DNA of 64,000 nt from Catenulispora sp. EB89 (lineage in GTDB: Bacteria; Actinomycetota; Actinomycetes; Streptomycetales; Catenulisporaceae): positions 1-64,000 of the forward strand of contig NZ_JBGCCU010000027.1 of assembly GCF_041261445.1 (NCBI RefSeq). The letters are read 5' to 3'. Both the position numbers and the translations under genes were made by a program. Numbering within the stretch: the first letter of the stretch is position 1; every line of letters begins with the position of its first letter. Below are positions 9,679-17,750 of this stretch, in pieces. The notes below the pieces were generated by a model. The model did no database searches. It had not been told where the DNA came from and saw nothing but the letters and a program-made list of their open reading frames with translations.

Positions 9679-10525
9679 GGACCTTCGCAGTGAGGAACCC
9701 GACCTGATCCGCCACGCCGCCGTCCTCGGCAGCCCGATCGCGCACTCGCTGTCCCCGGTCCTGCACCGGGCCGCGTACACCGCGCTCGGGCTGACCGACT
9801 GGACCTACGACGCGCACGACGTCGACGAGGCGTCGCTCCCGGACTTCCTGTCCGGCCTCGACGCCTCCTGGGCCGGCCTGTCCCTGACCATGCCCCTCAA
9901 GCGCGCGGTGATCCCCCTGCTCGACGAGGTGAGCGCGACGGCCCGCGCGGTCGAGGCGGTGAACACGGTGCTGTTCGCTGCGGACGGCTCCCGCACCGGC
10001 ACCAACACCGACGTGCCAGGCCTCGTCAACGCCCTGGCCGAACGCGCCGTGACCGAGGCCGCCTCGGCGGCGGTCCTCGGCGCCGGCGCGACCGCGTCCT
10101 CGGCCCTGTCGGCCCTGTCGGGCATCGCCAAGAGCGAGGTCGAGGTCTTCATCCGCAACCGAGCCCGCGACGCCGAAATCCACGCGATCGCCGAAGCGGT
10201 CGGCACCCCGATCCGCATCCGCGACTGGAAAGACGCCCCGGCGGCGTTCGAGCACGAACTCGTGATCAGCACCACCCCGACCGGCGCGACCGACGACCTC
10301 GCCCAGGCGGTCCCACCGACCCCCGGCACCCTCTTCGACGTGCTCTACCACCCCTGGCCCACCCCCCTGGCCGCCGCCTGGACGGCCCACGGCGGCGCGG
10401 TCCTCGGCGGCCTGGACCTGCTGGTGCACCAGGCGGTGCTGCAGGTGGAGCTGATGACCGGCCGCGCGCCGGCGCCACTGGCCGCGATGCGGGTCGCGGG
10501 GGAGGCGGCGCTTTCGGCTCGCTGA
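9650..10525 (+). CDS. aroE: Shikimate dehydrogenase
   Basis: A 291-residue NADP-dependent enzyme that reduces 3-dehydroshikimate to shikimate. The substrate-binding motif SPIAHSLSP is near residues 27-35, the catalytic lysine is K84 in LTMPLKR, the paired aspartate is D121 in GTNTDVPG, and the nucleotide-binding glycine loop is LGAGATASS. The C terminus has [10 protein letters not shown]. The only usable in-frame start is GTG at 9650, inside mltG. This gives a leader carrying a duplicated five-residue unit ([10 protein letters not shown]) from a 15-bp tandem repeat. A decayed copy of its 3' end follows at about 10572-10645. Confidence 0.92.
   Translation: MTRPAPLRSEDLRSEEPDLIRHAAVLGSPIAHSLSPVLHRAAYTALGLTDWTYDAHDVDEASLPDFLSGLDASWAGLSLTMPLKRAVIPLLDEVSATARAVEAVNTVLFAADGSRTGTNTDVPGLVNALAERAVTEAASAAVLGAGATASSALSALSGIAKSEVEVFIRNRARDAEIHAIAEAVGTPIRIRDWKDAPAAFEHELVISTTPTGATDDLAQAVPPTPGTLFDVLYHPWPTPLAAAWTAHGGAVLGGLDLLVHQAVLQVELMTGRAPAPLAAMRVAGEAALSAR
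9668..9697 (+). repeat. 15-bp tandem duplication at the mltG/aroE junction
   Basis: CTTCGCAGTGAGGAC at 9668-9682 is followed directly by CTTCGCAGTGAGGAA at 9683-9697. The first copy contains the mltG stop codon. Because the unit is 15 bases it adds five residues in frame to the aroE leader without a shift. Confidence 0.85.
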
Positions 10526-10571
10526 GGGGCGATCGCGGCGGCTGCTCACATCGGTGCGGCGCGATGTTGGT

Positions 10572-10645
10572 GGGATGGAGCTGATGTCCGGCCGAGTACT
10601 GGCGCCGTTGGCGGCGACGCGGAGTACTGGGAAGCAGTGCTTTCA
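10572..10645 (+). pseudogene. Decayed duplicate of the aroE 3' end
   Basis: Bases 10572-10645 align with the end of aroE (about 10446-10520) at roughly 70 percent identity with one small gap. Translated, the remnant reads MELMSGRVLAPLAA where aroE has [14 protein letters not shown]. It lies 46 bases after the aroE stop, has no upstream body, and runs into the 3' end of the leftward methyltransferase gene. It is therefore a truncated relic of a duplicated or second aroE. Its divergence means the duplication is not recent. Confidence 0.7.
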
Positions 10646-11452
10646 GCTGCTGGCCCGCACAGCGGTCACCGTGACCGTCGCGTACTCCACCACGAACTCC
10701 CCGCCGGCCGCGTCCACCTCCGCGCCGATCGCCTTCTGTAGCGCGGCTACCTTCTGGCGCGGCAGCAGCGCGTGGCCGCCGAATGTCGGGAACAGGTCCA
10801 CCCACTCGGCGCTCGTGTATGTGCGCTGCCATTCGTCGCGCCACTGGTCGGCGGGTTCGAAGCCTGCTTCGTGCAGGCGGTCGGCGGTGCTGGCCAGGAG
10901 TGGTGCGTAGATGTCCTTGCTGAACTGGGCGCCGCCGGTCTGGAAGGTCGGCATCTCCGGCCGGAGTTCGGCGTAGACCTTCGCGAACGCCGTCGCGAGG
11001 TCCGGCGGCAGCTGGAAGGCGTTCCAGAACAACGCGATCCGGCCGCCGGGTCGCACGACGCGTGCCGCCTGCGCGGCGCCCGCCACCGGATCGACCCAGT
11101 GCCAGGTCATTCCGGCGGTCAGCGTGTCGAAGACACGGCCGGCCGGGTCCCAGTCCTCGAACTTCGCGATCTCGACGCGCAAGCCGCGTTCGGCCGCGTA
11201 TGCCGCCATGCGCTTGTCCGGCTCGACGCCGGTGACCTCGCAGCCGGCGGCCTGGAACTGTCGGGCGGCGATGCCGGTGCCGCAGCCGACGTCCAGCACG
11301 GTGCGACCGGTCCGGCCGGCCACGATGCGGTCGATCAGCGCGCGCGGGTAGTCCGGCCGGGCGCGGTTGTAGCGCTCGGGGTCGTCGCCGAACGACTCGG
11401 CGATCGGCGTGCTCGGCTGCTCAGGCGGGGTGTCTCCGGCTATAGTGGTCAT
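10643..11452 (-). CDS. SAM-dependent class I methyltransferase
   Basis: A 269-residue protein with the Rossmann-like methyltransferase fold. Motif I is VLDVGCGTG near residues 56-64, the acidic residue closing strand 2 is in VTGVEPDKRM, and the post-I region has a GMTWHWVDP segment typical of the Methyltransf_11/UbiE-like group. The substrate is unknown. The ATG start lies six bases after a -10-like TAGAGT on the minus strand, so the mRNA is probably leaderless. It is divergent from a TetR regulator and shares a palindrome with it, so it is the likely target of that regulator. Confidence 0.85.
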   Translation of the reverse strand: MTTIAGDTPPEQPSTPIAESFGDDPERYNRARPDYPRALIDRIVAGRTGRTVLDVGCGTGIAARQFQAAGCEVTGVEPDKRMAAYAAERGLRVEIAKFEDWDPAGRVFDTLTAGMTWHWVDPVAGAAQAARVVRPGGRIALFWNAFQLPPDLATAFAKVYAELRPEMPTFQTGGAQFSKDIYAPLLASTADRLHEAGFEPADQWRDEWQRTYTSAEWVDLFPTFGGHALLPRQKVAALQKAIGAEVDAAGGEFVVEYATVTVTAVRASS

Positions 11453-11472
11453 GCGCCCACTCTAATGGGCGC
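11453..11472. promoter_or_regulatory. Palindromic operator between methyltransferase and tetR
   Basis: GCGCCCA (11453-11459) and TGGGCGC (11466-11472) form a perfect seven-base dyad with a six-base spacer. On the minus strand it overlaps the TAGAGT -10 box and directly abuts the methyltransferase start codon. Binding here would block that promoter. Position and symmetry fit a TetR-family operator; the assignment to the adjacent regulator is inference. Confidence 0.65.
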
Positions 11473-11501
11473 CCGCCCACTCCGCCAGGAAGGACCCGCC
11501 G

Positions 11502-12083
11502 TTGCCCACCGGCATCGCCATCCGCGACCCCCGCCGGCAGCTCTTCGACGCCGCCGAGCGGGTCCTGCTCGGGGCCGGCCCGGCCGCGCTGACCAGCCGT
11601 GCGGTCACCGACGAGGCCGGCGTGGCCAAGGGCGTGCTGCACCGGCACTTCGCCGACTTCGACGCCTTCCTCGCCGACTACCTCATCGAGTGCGCGCGCC
11701 GGGTCGCCGAGCAGGACGAGCGCCTGCGGGCCCGCGCCGGGCAGGGCGATCTCGCCGACAACCTGGCCGAGGCGCTGACCGACTTCTTCGGCTCGGTGGC
11801 GCAGCACGTGCTGGTGCTCGTGACCTTCCGCGACGGGCTCCGGGCCCGGCTGCGCGCGGCCGGCGTCCCCGGCCTGCCGGTGCTGACCGAGGGCACGCGC
11901 ATGGTCGTCGGCTACCTGGAGGCCGAGCGCGCTCTGGGCCGGCTGCCGGCCGGGTTCGATCCCGAACTCAAGACGCTGATGCTGGTCGGGTCCACGCAGC
12001 TGGCCGCCGCCGGGCGCGACGACGGGCCGCCGTCCTTCGGCGAGGTCCGGCGGTTCGTCGTCGAGGCGTTGGGCCTGGGGTAG
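11502..12083 (+). CDS. TetR family transcriptional regulator
   Basis: A 193-residue regulator with an N-terminal TetR helix-turn-helix (RRQLFDAAERVLLGAG, then ALTSRAVTDEAGVAKGVLHRHF near residues 27-50) and a ligand-binding C-terminal half. The TTG start is chosen because AGGAAGGA lies eight bases upstream and the N terminus fits the family. It is divergent from the methyltransferase with an 11453-11472 palindrome in the gap. The expected role is ligand-responsive repression of the neighbouring gene and possibly itself; the ligand is unknown. Confidence 0.88.
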   Translation: MPTGIAIRDPRRQLFDAAERVLLGAGPAALTSRAVTDEAGVAKGVLHRHFADFDAFLADYLIECARRVAEQDERLRARAGQGDLADNLAEALTDFFGSVAQHVLVLVTFRDGLRARLRAAGVPGLPVLTEGTRMVVGYLEAERALGRLPAGFDPELKTLMLVGSTQLAAAGRDDGPPSFGEVRRFVVEALGLG

Positions 12084-12091
12084 TTCAGAGT

Positions 12092-13990
12092 TCAGCTGGT
12101 GGTGCCGGTGCTGTTGCCGGTCGAGCTGGTGGGACCGGTCCCGGTCCCGCCGCCGCTCGGCGTGCAGGCGACGTCGACGGATCCGGCGCTGGTCGTGCCT
12201 CCGGACGTGCCCGGCGCGCTCCAGGTGATGTCGACCGTGCCGGACAGCCCTTTCTGGGCGCGCTGGTCGTCCCAGACCTTGAACTGATCCGACACGGAGC
12301 CGTCGTGCGCGGTGATCGTCGCGCCGCCCCCGACTGTCCCGCCCGCGGCGCCGCCGGCCCCGCCGCCGGCCAGGCGCCAGTGATAGGTGATCGGCACCGT
12401 GCCGCCGGCCGGCAGCCCCGCGACGGTGAACGTCACCGTCCCGGTCGGCAGATCAGCGGGCGGACACGGCCCGTGGTACTTGCCGTTCGCTATGGCCGCG
12501 TCTGCCGAGACGGTCACCGCGACGCTCGGCGGAGTCGTCGGCCCTGTGCTGCCGGGTGGCGTGCTCGGAACCGTCGTCGACGGCGGCGGCGGATAGCTGG
12601 GGCCCGGCCCGGTCGGGCCCGGGCTCGACAACGGCAGGCCGATCGGCGTCGCCGACGACAGTGGCGCCGTGACCGTCGTCGTCGCGGAGGTCGGCGAGGT
12701 CGGGCCGCTGGTCGCCGTCTTCGCCGGAGAACTGCTGTCCGCGCTGCTCGAACCGGGTGTCGGCGCGCCTCCCGCAGCCAGCCCCGGCGACGAATCGTCG
12801 GTCACCGACGACGAGTCGGTCGGCGTCACGACGAGCTGCCCCGACGGTCCGGTGGCCGCCGCCGCGTGCTTCCCGGGGGCGAACGCCACCGCCGCCACCA
12901 CCGCGCCGATCACCGCGATCGCGGCCGCGGCGAGCCCGGCCTTGGTGCCGCGCCCCATCCCCTCGCCGTCCTCGTCCGACGAGTCCGACGAGCCGTCCTC
13001 CCGGTACCAGATGGTCTGACCGTCCGACGCCCCGGCGACCGCAGCCGCTCCGGCACCAGCCCCGGCCACCACCGGCAGTACGCTCGTCGGCGCCTCGGCA
13101 ACGGCCTCTTCCTCAGGAATCGTCGCCACCGTCGCCACCGCCGCCACCGCCGCCACCAGCGCCGCCAACTCCCACCGCCCGCGCTCCTCCCACTCCATCC
13201 CGAACTCCACGACCGCGGCCGCTTCCAGCTCGGCGAGGAAGTCCGCCGTATCGGCCGGCCGCTCCACCGGCGTCTTGGCCAGCCCCTGCGCCAGCAGCGG
13301 CCGCACCGCGGCGGGCACGTCGGCCACGGGTATCGGCGCCGCGCGGTGCAGCGTCTGCAGCTCGAACACGGAATCCGCCGCGTACGGCACCCGTCCCGTC
13401 AGGCACTCGTAGAACGTCGCCGTGACCGCGTACATGTCGGTCACCGACCGCGGCGTCGCCCCCTCCCACAGCTCCGGCGCCATATAAGAAGGCGTACCGG
13501 CCGCCGGCATCATCGCCTCGGTCCGTACGGCGAGGCCGAAACCGCCCACCGCGCCGACCCCGTCGGTGCCGATCACCACGTTCGACGGCTGGTAGTCGCG
13601 GTGTACGACGCCGACCTCCTGCGCCGCGCCGAGCCCGGCCAGCGACGCCTTCAGCACCGCGAGCGCCGCCTCCGGCGTCAGCGGGGCCGAGGTCGCGAGC
13701 ACCCTCCGCAGTGTCGCGCCCTCCACCGCCTCGCTGATCAGCGCGACCGCGGCGGCGGTCTCCACCAGCTCGCGCACCCGCACCACGTTCGGGTGCGCCA
13801 GACTCGCGAGCCGTTCCGCCTCGTCGCGGAAGCGCTCCCGGAACGCCGGGTCCGAGCACAGCTTGGCACCCGGGTACGTGATCGTGACCCGGTCGCCGCT
13901 CGCGTCGTGCACGGCCTCGACGATCCGGCCGGTCTCCCCAGTGCCGAGTACCCGGGTTTCGGTGTACCCGGGAACCGTCCATCCGGCCAA
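12092..13990 (-). CDS. Receptor-like Ser/Thr protein kinase homologue, probable pseudokinase
   Basis: A 632-residue protein in three parts. A kinase-fold domain (about 1-260) is followed by one membrane segment near 351-371. The outer part has a Ser/Thr/Pro linker and a C-terminal Ig-like domain with two cysteines (GPCPP and VACTPS). The glycine loop GTGETG (16-21) and the APE motif are present. However, the VAIK lysine is Thr38 (VTIT), the catalytic loop reads HRDYQPSN (130-137) with Gln134 for lysine, and the DFG motif is GFG (150-152). Phosphotransfer is therefore doubtful. The TTG start has GGGAGG five bases upstream. It faces tetR tail-to-tail and lies upstream-adjacent to the ABC exporter genes on the same strand. 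Confidence 0.88.
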   Translation of the reverse strand: MAGWTVPGYTETRVLGTGETGRIVEAVHDASGDRVTITYPGAKLCSDPAFRERFRDEAERLASLAHPNVVRVRELVETAAAVALISEAVEGATLRRVLATSAPLTPEAALAVLKASLAGLGAAQEVGVVHRDYQPSNVVIGTDGVGAVGGFGLAVRTEAMMPAAGTPSYMAPELWEGATPRSVTDMYAVTATFYECLTGRVPYAADSVFELQTLHRAAPIPVADVPAAVRPLLAQGLAKTPVERPADTADFLAELEAAAVVEFGMEWEERGRWELAALVAAVAAVATVATIPEEEAVAEAPTSVLPVVAGAGAGAAAVAGASDGQTIWYREDGSSDSSDEDGEGMGRGTKAGLAAAAIAVIGAVVAAVAFAPGKHAAAATGPSGQLVVTPTDSSSVTDDSSPGLAAGGAPTPGSSSADSSSPAKTATSGPTSPTSATTTVTAPLSSATPIGLPLSSPGPTGPGPSYPPPPSTTVPSTPPGSTGPTTPPSVAVTVSADAAIANGKYHGPCPPADLPTGTVTFTVAGLPAGGTVPITYHWRLAGGGAGGAAGGTVGGGATITAHDGSVSDQFKVWDDQRAQKGLSGTVDITWSAPGTSGGTTSAGSVDVACTPSGGGTGTGPTSSTGNSTGTTS

Positions 13991-14052
13991 CGCGCCTCCC
14001 AGTTGAATCGCTGCAGTTCACCAGCCACGCCCGAGATTGCGCGGTTACCGTA

Positions 14053-15015
14053 TCAGCCTGTGTACAGGTTGCGAATAACTTCTTCGATGTCTGCGTCCCG
14101 GATGGAGACGTCGAGCAACTCGTAGCGCGCCGCGATCGCGGCCACCAGAGCCGCCGCGTTCGCCTCGGCGGGGAACGCCAGCCACTGCCGCGGGCCGTCC
14201 ACGCGCGTCACCTTCGCCCCCGGCACGTCGATCGCCGGGCCCGGCGCGGCCAGGTCCACGACCAGCGTCCGGTCCGGGGCCACCCGGGCCCGCAGCGCGG
14301 CCAGCTCGCCGTCGTAGGCGACGGTCCCGTGGTCGATGACCACCACCCGGCGGCACAGGAGCTCGATGTCGTCCAGGTCGTGGGTGGTGAGCAGGATCGT
14401 CGTGCCCTGCTCCCGGTTCAGCTCGGACAGGAACTCGCGGACCACCGCCTTGCTGGTGACGTCCAGGCCGATCGTCGGCTCGTCCAGGTAGAGCACGGCC
14501 GGGTCGTGCAGCAGCGCCGCGGTCAGGTCGCCGCGCATCCGCTGGCCGAGGCTGAGCTGGCGCACCGGGGTGTCGAGCAGCGGCTCCAGTTCGAGCAGGC
14601 CGACGTAGCGCTTGAGGTTGGCCGCGAAGCGCGCGTCCGGGACGGAGTACATGCGGTGCAGCAGCGCGAAGGAGTCGCGCAGCGGCAGGTCCCACCACAG
14701 CGTCGTGCGCTGCCCGAAGACCACGCCGATGCGCCGCGCCAGCTGCTTGCGGTCCCGGATCGGCTCCAGCCCCGCGACGCGCAGCTTCCCGGCCGAGGGG
14801 GACAGGATGCCGGTGAACATCTTGATGGAGGTGGACTTGCCCGCGCCGTTGGGCCCGATGTAGCCCAGCAGCTCGCCCTCGGCGACGGACAGGTTCAGGT
14901 CGCGGACCGCCTCGACGGTGGTCCGCTCCCGTTTCAGGCGGCCGGCCTTCTTGCGCAGCGTGTAGGTCTTCGACAGGTTCTCGGCTTCGATGATCGGTTT
15001 GGAAACACAGATCAC
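14053..15015 (-). CDS. ABC-2 type transporter ATP-binding protein
   Basis: A 320-residue ABC ATPase of the COG4586 type. Walker A is YIGPNGAGKST near residues 45-55, the signature is LSLGQRMRGD, Walker B is VLYLDEPTIGLD, and the H-loop is LTTHDLDD. About 80 residues after the nucleotide-binding domain form an accessory C-terminal domain. The GTG start is five bases after the stop of the upstream permease, with GGGAG before it. Together with the two six-helix permeases it makes a complete exporter. Relatives are annotated as viologen or antibiotic exporters; the substrate here is unknown. Confidence 0.9.
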   Translation of the reverse strand: MICVSKPIIEAENLSKTYTLRKKAGRLKRERTTVEAVRDLNLSVAEGELLGYIGPNGAGKSTSIKMFTGILSPSAGKLRVAGLEPIRDRKQLARRIGVVFGQRTTLWWDLPLRDSFALLHRMYSVPDARFAANLKRYVGLLELEPLLDTPVRQLSLGQRMRGDLTAALLHDPAVLYLDEPTIGLDVTSKAVVREFLSELNREQGTTILLTTHDLDDIELLCRRVVVIDHGTVAYDGELAALRARVAPDRTLVVDLAAPGPAIDVPGAKVTRVDGPRQWLAFPAEANAAALVAAIAARYELLDVSIRDADIEEVIRNLYTG

Positions 15016-15020
15016 GGCGG

Positions 15021-15917
15021 TCAGCTCCCGGTGGATCGGTGGTGGCGCAGCGCGGCGCGCCAGGCGAGCAGGGCCAGGCCCCACAGGGCGGCGGCGAACA
15101 GCGGCCCGGCGAAGCGCAGGACCGAGGGCGTGCCGAGCGGGTCGGCGTGGCCCAGGACGTAGAGCGTGGGCTGCCAGTTCACGTAGGCCAGCGGGAGACC
15201 GAAGGTCAGGAACAGCATCAGGTTCCGGCCGTAGAGGGACAAGGGGTAGGAGGTCATGAACTGGCCGCCGTAGGTGACGCTGTTCATCACCTCCGAGGCG
15301 TCCGCCGCGACGATCTGGAAGGCCCCGACCAGGATCCACACCGCGCCGAAGACGGCCACCCCGACCAGCAGCGTGTAGGGCACCATCGCGACGCGCAGCA
15401 GCGTCCAGTGCACCGGCGCCTCGGCCACCCCGATCGCCAATGCGGCATACGCCGGGACCAGCGGTGCCAGGCGCCGCGGTGTGAACTGGTCGGCGAACAC
15501 CTGCGGCAGCACTCCGACCGGCCGCACCAGCAGGCTGTCGAAGGTGCCCAGCCGGATGCGGTCGGCCAGATACTCGGTCCCGGTGAACAGCAGGTCGCTG
15601 GTGAAGAACGCGGCCTGCGCGGTCCCGTAGAGGTACAGGGCCTCCGACAGCGAGAAACCGCCGATCGAGCTGACGTTGCCGAACACGACCAGGATGCCGA
15701 GCAGCTCCAGGCTGGCGGTGACGCCGGAGTTCAGCATCGTCAGCACCATGGAGGCCCGGTACTGGAGCGCGGACCGGGCCCACATGCGCGCGGTCAACAT
15801 ATAGGTCGCCACGACTCCCGGCGGCCTCCGCTCGAAGCGGTTCTCGAACCGGTACTCGGCACGGGCATCGAAGCGCGGCTCCGGCTCCATCCGCGGCTCA
15901 AGATGCGACTCAGCCAC
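15021..15917 (-). CDS. ABC-2 family permease (COG3694-like)
   Basis: A 298-residue membrane protein with a charged N-terminal tail of about 35 residues (EPRMEPEPRFDARAEYRF). It then has about six hydrophobic segments, including SLELLGILVVFGNV and FGAVWILVGAFQIV, and the conserved LGTFDSLLVRPVG loop of this permease family. It is the second subunit of the exporter. It overlaps the upstream permease by eight bases and is followed after five bases by the ATPase. Confidence 0.88.
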   Translation of the reverse strand: MAESHLEPRMEPEPRFDARAEYRFENRFERRPPGVVATYMLTARMWARSALQYRASMVLTMLNSGVTASLELLGILVVFGNVSSIGGFSLSEALYLYGTAQAAFFTSDLLFTGTEYLADRIRLGTFDSLLVRPVGVLPQVFADQFTPRRLAPLVPAYAALAIGVAEAPVHWTLLRVAMVPYTLLVGVAVFGAVWILVGAFQIVAADASEVMNSVTYGGQFMTSYPLSLYGRNLMLFLTFGLPLAYVNWQPTLYVLGHADPLGTPSVLRFAGPLFAAALWGLALLAWRAALRHHRSTGS

Positions 15918-16704
15918 CCTGGACCACCACCCGGTGCCGGGCCCGCCGCGTGACCAGCCGCCCGGCCAGCAGCAGCGCCACCGCCCACCCGGCCTCGAAC
16001 AGGTACGCCCCGCCGACCGCGGCCCCGGTCCGCTTGCCGAGGAACACGTCCGCCGGCAGCTGCACCAGCGAGGCCCACGGCAGCATCCGCGCCAGGTGCC
16101 CCAGCCACCCGGGAAAGAGCACCAACGGCACGATCATGCCGCCGAGGAAGGAGGTGAGGACGTTGGCCAGCCCGGTCACGCCCTTCTCGTCGAGCAGCCA
16201 GAACGCGGACATCGCCGCGAGGTAGCGCAGCGCGAAGCTGACGACCGTCCCCAGGAACACCGCCACCAGGAACGCGGCCCAGACCCGCGGATCCTCGGGC
16301 ACGTGCAGGTGGAACAGCAGCCCCCCGATCACGAAGGGCACGACACTACGCCCGAGCAGCGCGAACCCCGCACGCCCCAAATCGGTGGCCAACCAGTAGT
16401 TCTGGAAGTCGACGGGCCGGAACAAGTCGGTCCCGATGTCCCCGGAGCGCACGCGAGCGGGGATGTCGAGCCCATTGGCGAGCAGCGACATCGGCCCGAT
16501 CATGGCCTGCGCGAGGAAGACATAGGTGAGCGCGTCGGCCAGGCCATAGCCGCCGATGGTCGCCCGCTGACGCCACACGGCGGTCATGATGAAGGCCTTG
16601 ATGACACCGAACACAGTGTTGGCGAGCACGCCGCCGAACAACGCGCCGCGGTAGGTGAGGTAGCGCCGGAAAGCTTGTCGGGTGATCAGGGCATAGACGA
16701 CCAA
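15910..16704 (-). CDS. ABC-2 family permease (COG4587-like)
   Basis: A membrane protein of about 264 residues with six predicted helices and the conserved loop VRSGDIGTDLFRPVDF, which parallels the LGTFDSLLVRPVG loop of its partner. The TTG at 16704 is chosen as start because GGAAGGA lies eight bases upstream and it gives the short cytoplasmic N terminus usual for the family. A TTG at 16764 would add 20 residues (MRSAAGRWHSAKFALG...) but has no ribosome-binding site. It is the first gene of the three-gene exporter operon. Confidence 0.85.
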   Translation of the reverse strand: MVVYALITRQAFRRYLTYRGALFGGVLANTVFGVIKAFIMTAVWRQRATIGGYGLADALTYVFLAQAMIGPMSLLANGLDIPARVRSGDIGTDLFRPVDFQNYWLATDLGRAGFALLGRSVVPFVIGGLLFHLHVPEDPRVWAAFLVAVFLGTVVSFALRYLAAMSAFWLLDEKGVTGLANVLTSFLGGMIVPLVLFPGWLGHLARMLPWASLVQLPADVFLGKRTGAAVGGAYLFEAGWAVALLLAGRLVTRRARHRVVVQGG

Positions 16705-16909
16705 GGGTCCTGTCCTTCCGAGGGCGAACTTGGCACTGTGCCAGCGCCCGGCTGCGCTACGCAACGGGATTTGCCGGAGCGGAGCTACGGCGCCGGCCGC
16801 GAGGCCGCTGGTTTTCGCTTGTAGACCGTCAGCCAGCTGACAACGTCGCGCGGTGACCGGCGCCGCCGGCCCGGCTCCACGGCACCTCGTGCATGGTTTT
16901 CACACAGTG

Positions 16910-17004
16910 GGGGTTGTCCCGGATCCCTCGTCGCTGTCGGCGGTGCTTGCACAACCATCCCGGACTGGCGGGGTCAAGCCGGACGAAACCGGACCACAGC
17001 AGCG
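16910..17004. repeat. Intergenic repeat, copy B (inverted, exact match to 1-95)
   Basis: This is the exact reverse complement of window bases 1-95. Outside those 95 bases the match weakens quickly on the 16900 side; the other side cannot be checked because copy A starts at the window edge. Together with copy C it forms an imperfect head-to-head palindrome. Confidence 0.85.
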
Positions 17005-17013
17005 TGTGATGCG

Positions 17014-17078
17014 GCTTTACCCCGCCAGGCCGGGATGGTTCCCTTTAGGGCGACGTCAGCGACGAGGGATCCGGGACT
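17014..17078. repeat. Intergenic repeat, copy C (direct, diverged)
   Basis: ACCCCGCCAGGCCGGGATGG, then CAGCGACGAGGGATCCGGGA, match bases 31-90 of copy A in the same orientation. The central 20 bases differ. It lies ten bases from copy B in the opposite orientation, so B and C could pair into a long imperfect cruciform or RNA hairpin. Confidence 0.65.
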
Positions 17079-17449
17079 CGGCGACCAACATTCGGACCGC
17101 CGCCGAGGCGGGGGGTTGGGGATCCCTCAGAGTCTCGAGTGCCCCCGCCGGAGGCGCCTGCTTTTGACTTCAGGCACCCACCACACGCGGCCGCCGCCCG
17201 CCCACCTGACGTGTGCGCAGTGACTCGGACCGGTGCGTGGTCGTGGACACGAACACCGCCGGCCGCCAGCGCAACCTGCGGCGCACCACCGAACTGCGTC
17301 CCCCCGCGAGGTCATCAAACCTTAGGCGAAGCCGTAAAAAGCCTCTAAAACCAAAGAACTAACCGCCGCCTGCCCACAAACCGCAGCACCGCCCGACCCG
17401 CCGGGTGCAAGTTAGACCACAACCACCCCTTCATATATGTATAGCGCGC

Positions 17450-17750
17450 GCCGCCGGCACCCTCCACCACCCCCGCCGCCTCCGCCCCACCCAACCCCCA
17501 CCCCCGCCACCACCGCCGCCGACATCACCGCCCCTGCCACCACCGCCTCAGCGGCTCCCGACCCGACCCCCGCCGCGACCGCCACCACCGTCCCAGCGCC
17601 TGCCGACCCGACGGCCCCCCCGCCGCGCCCGCTGCCTCCGCCCCTCGCCACTGCCCCCACCACCACCCCAGCGGCTGCCGACCCCACCGCCCCCACCGCC
17701 CCCGCCCCACCCCCGTCCACTCCCCGAACCCCGTCCGGCTCGCCAATCGA
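17450..17750 (+). promoter_or_regulatory. C-rich, G-poor aroC leader with minus-strand G-quadruplex motif
   Basis: The plus strand is dominated by CC, CCA and CCG words with very few G. At 17485-17505 the minus strand reads G5-T-G5-TT-G3-T-G4, a textbook G-quadruplex motif with one- and two-base loops. A phrase of the form CAGCG(G/C)CT(G/C)CCGACC recurs three times. Transcribed rightward, the RNA would be C-rich and G-poor, the known preference of Rho loading sites. The reading frame stays open into aroC and would encode Pro/Thr/Ala repeats, but the family start is at 17770. Confidence 0.6.
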
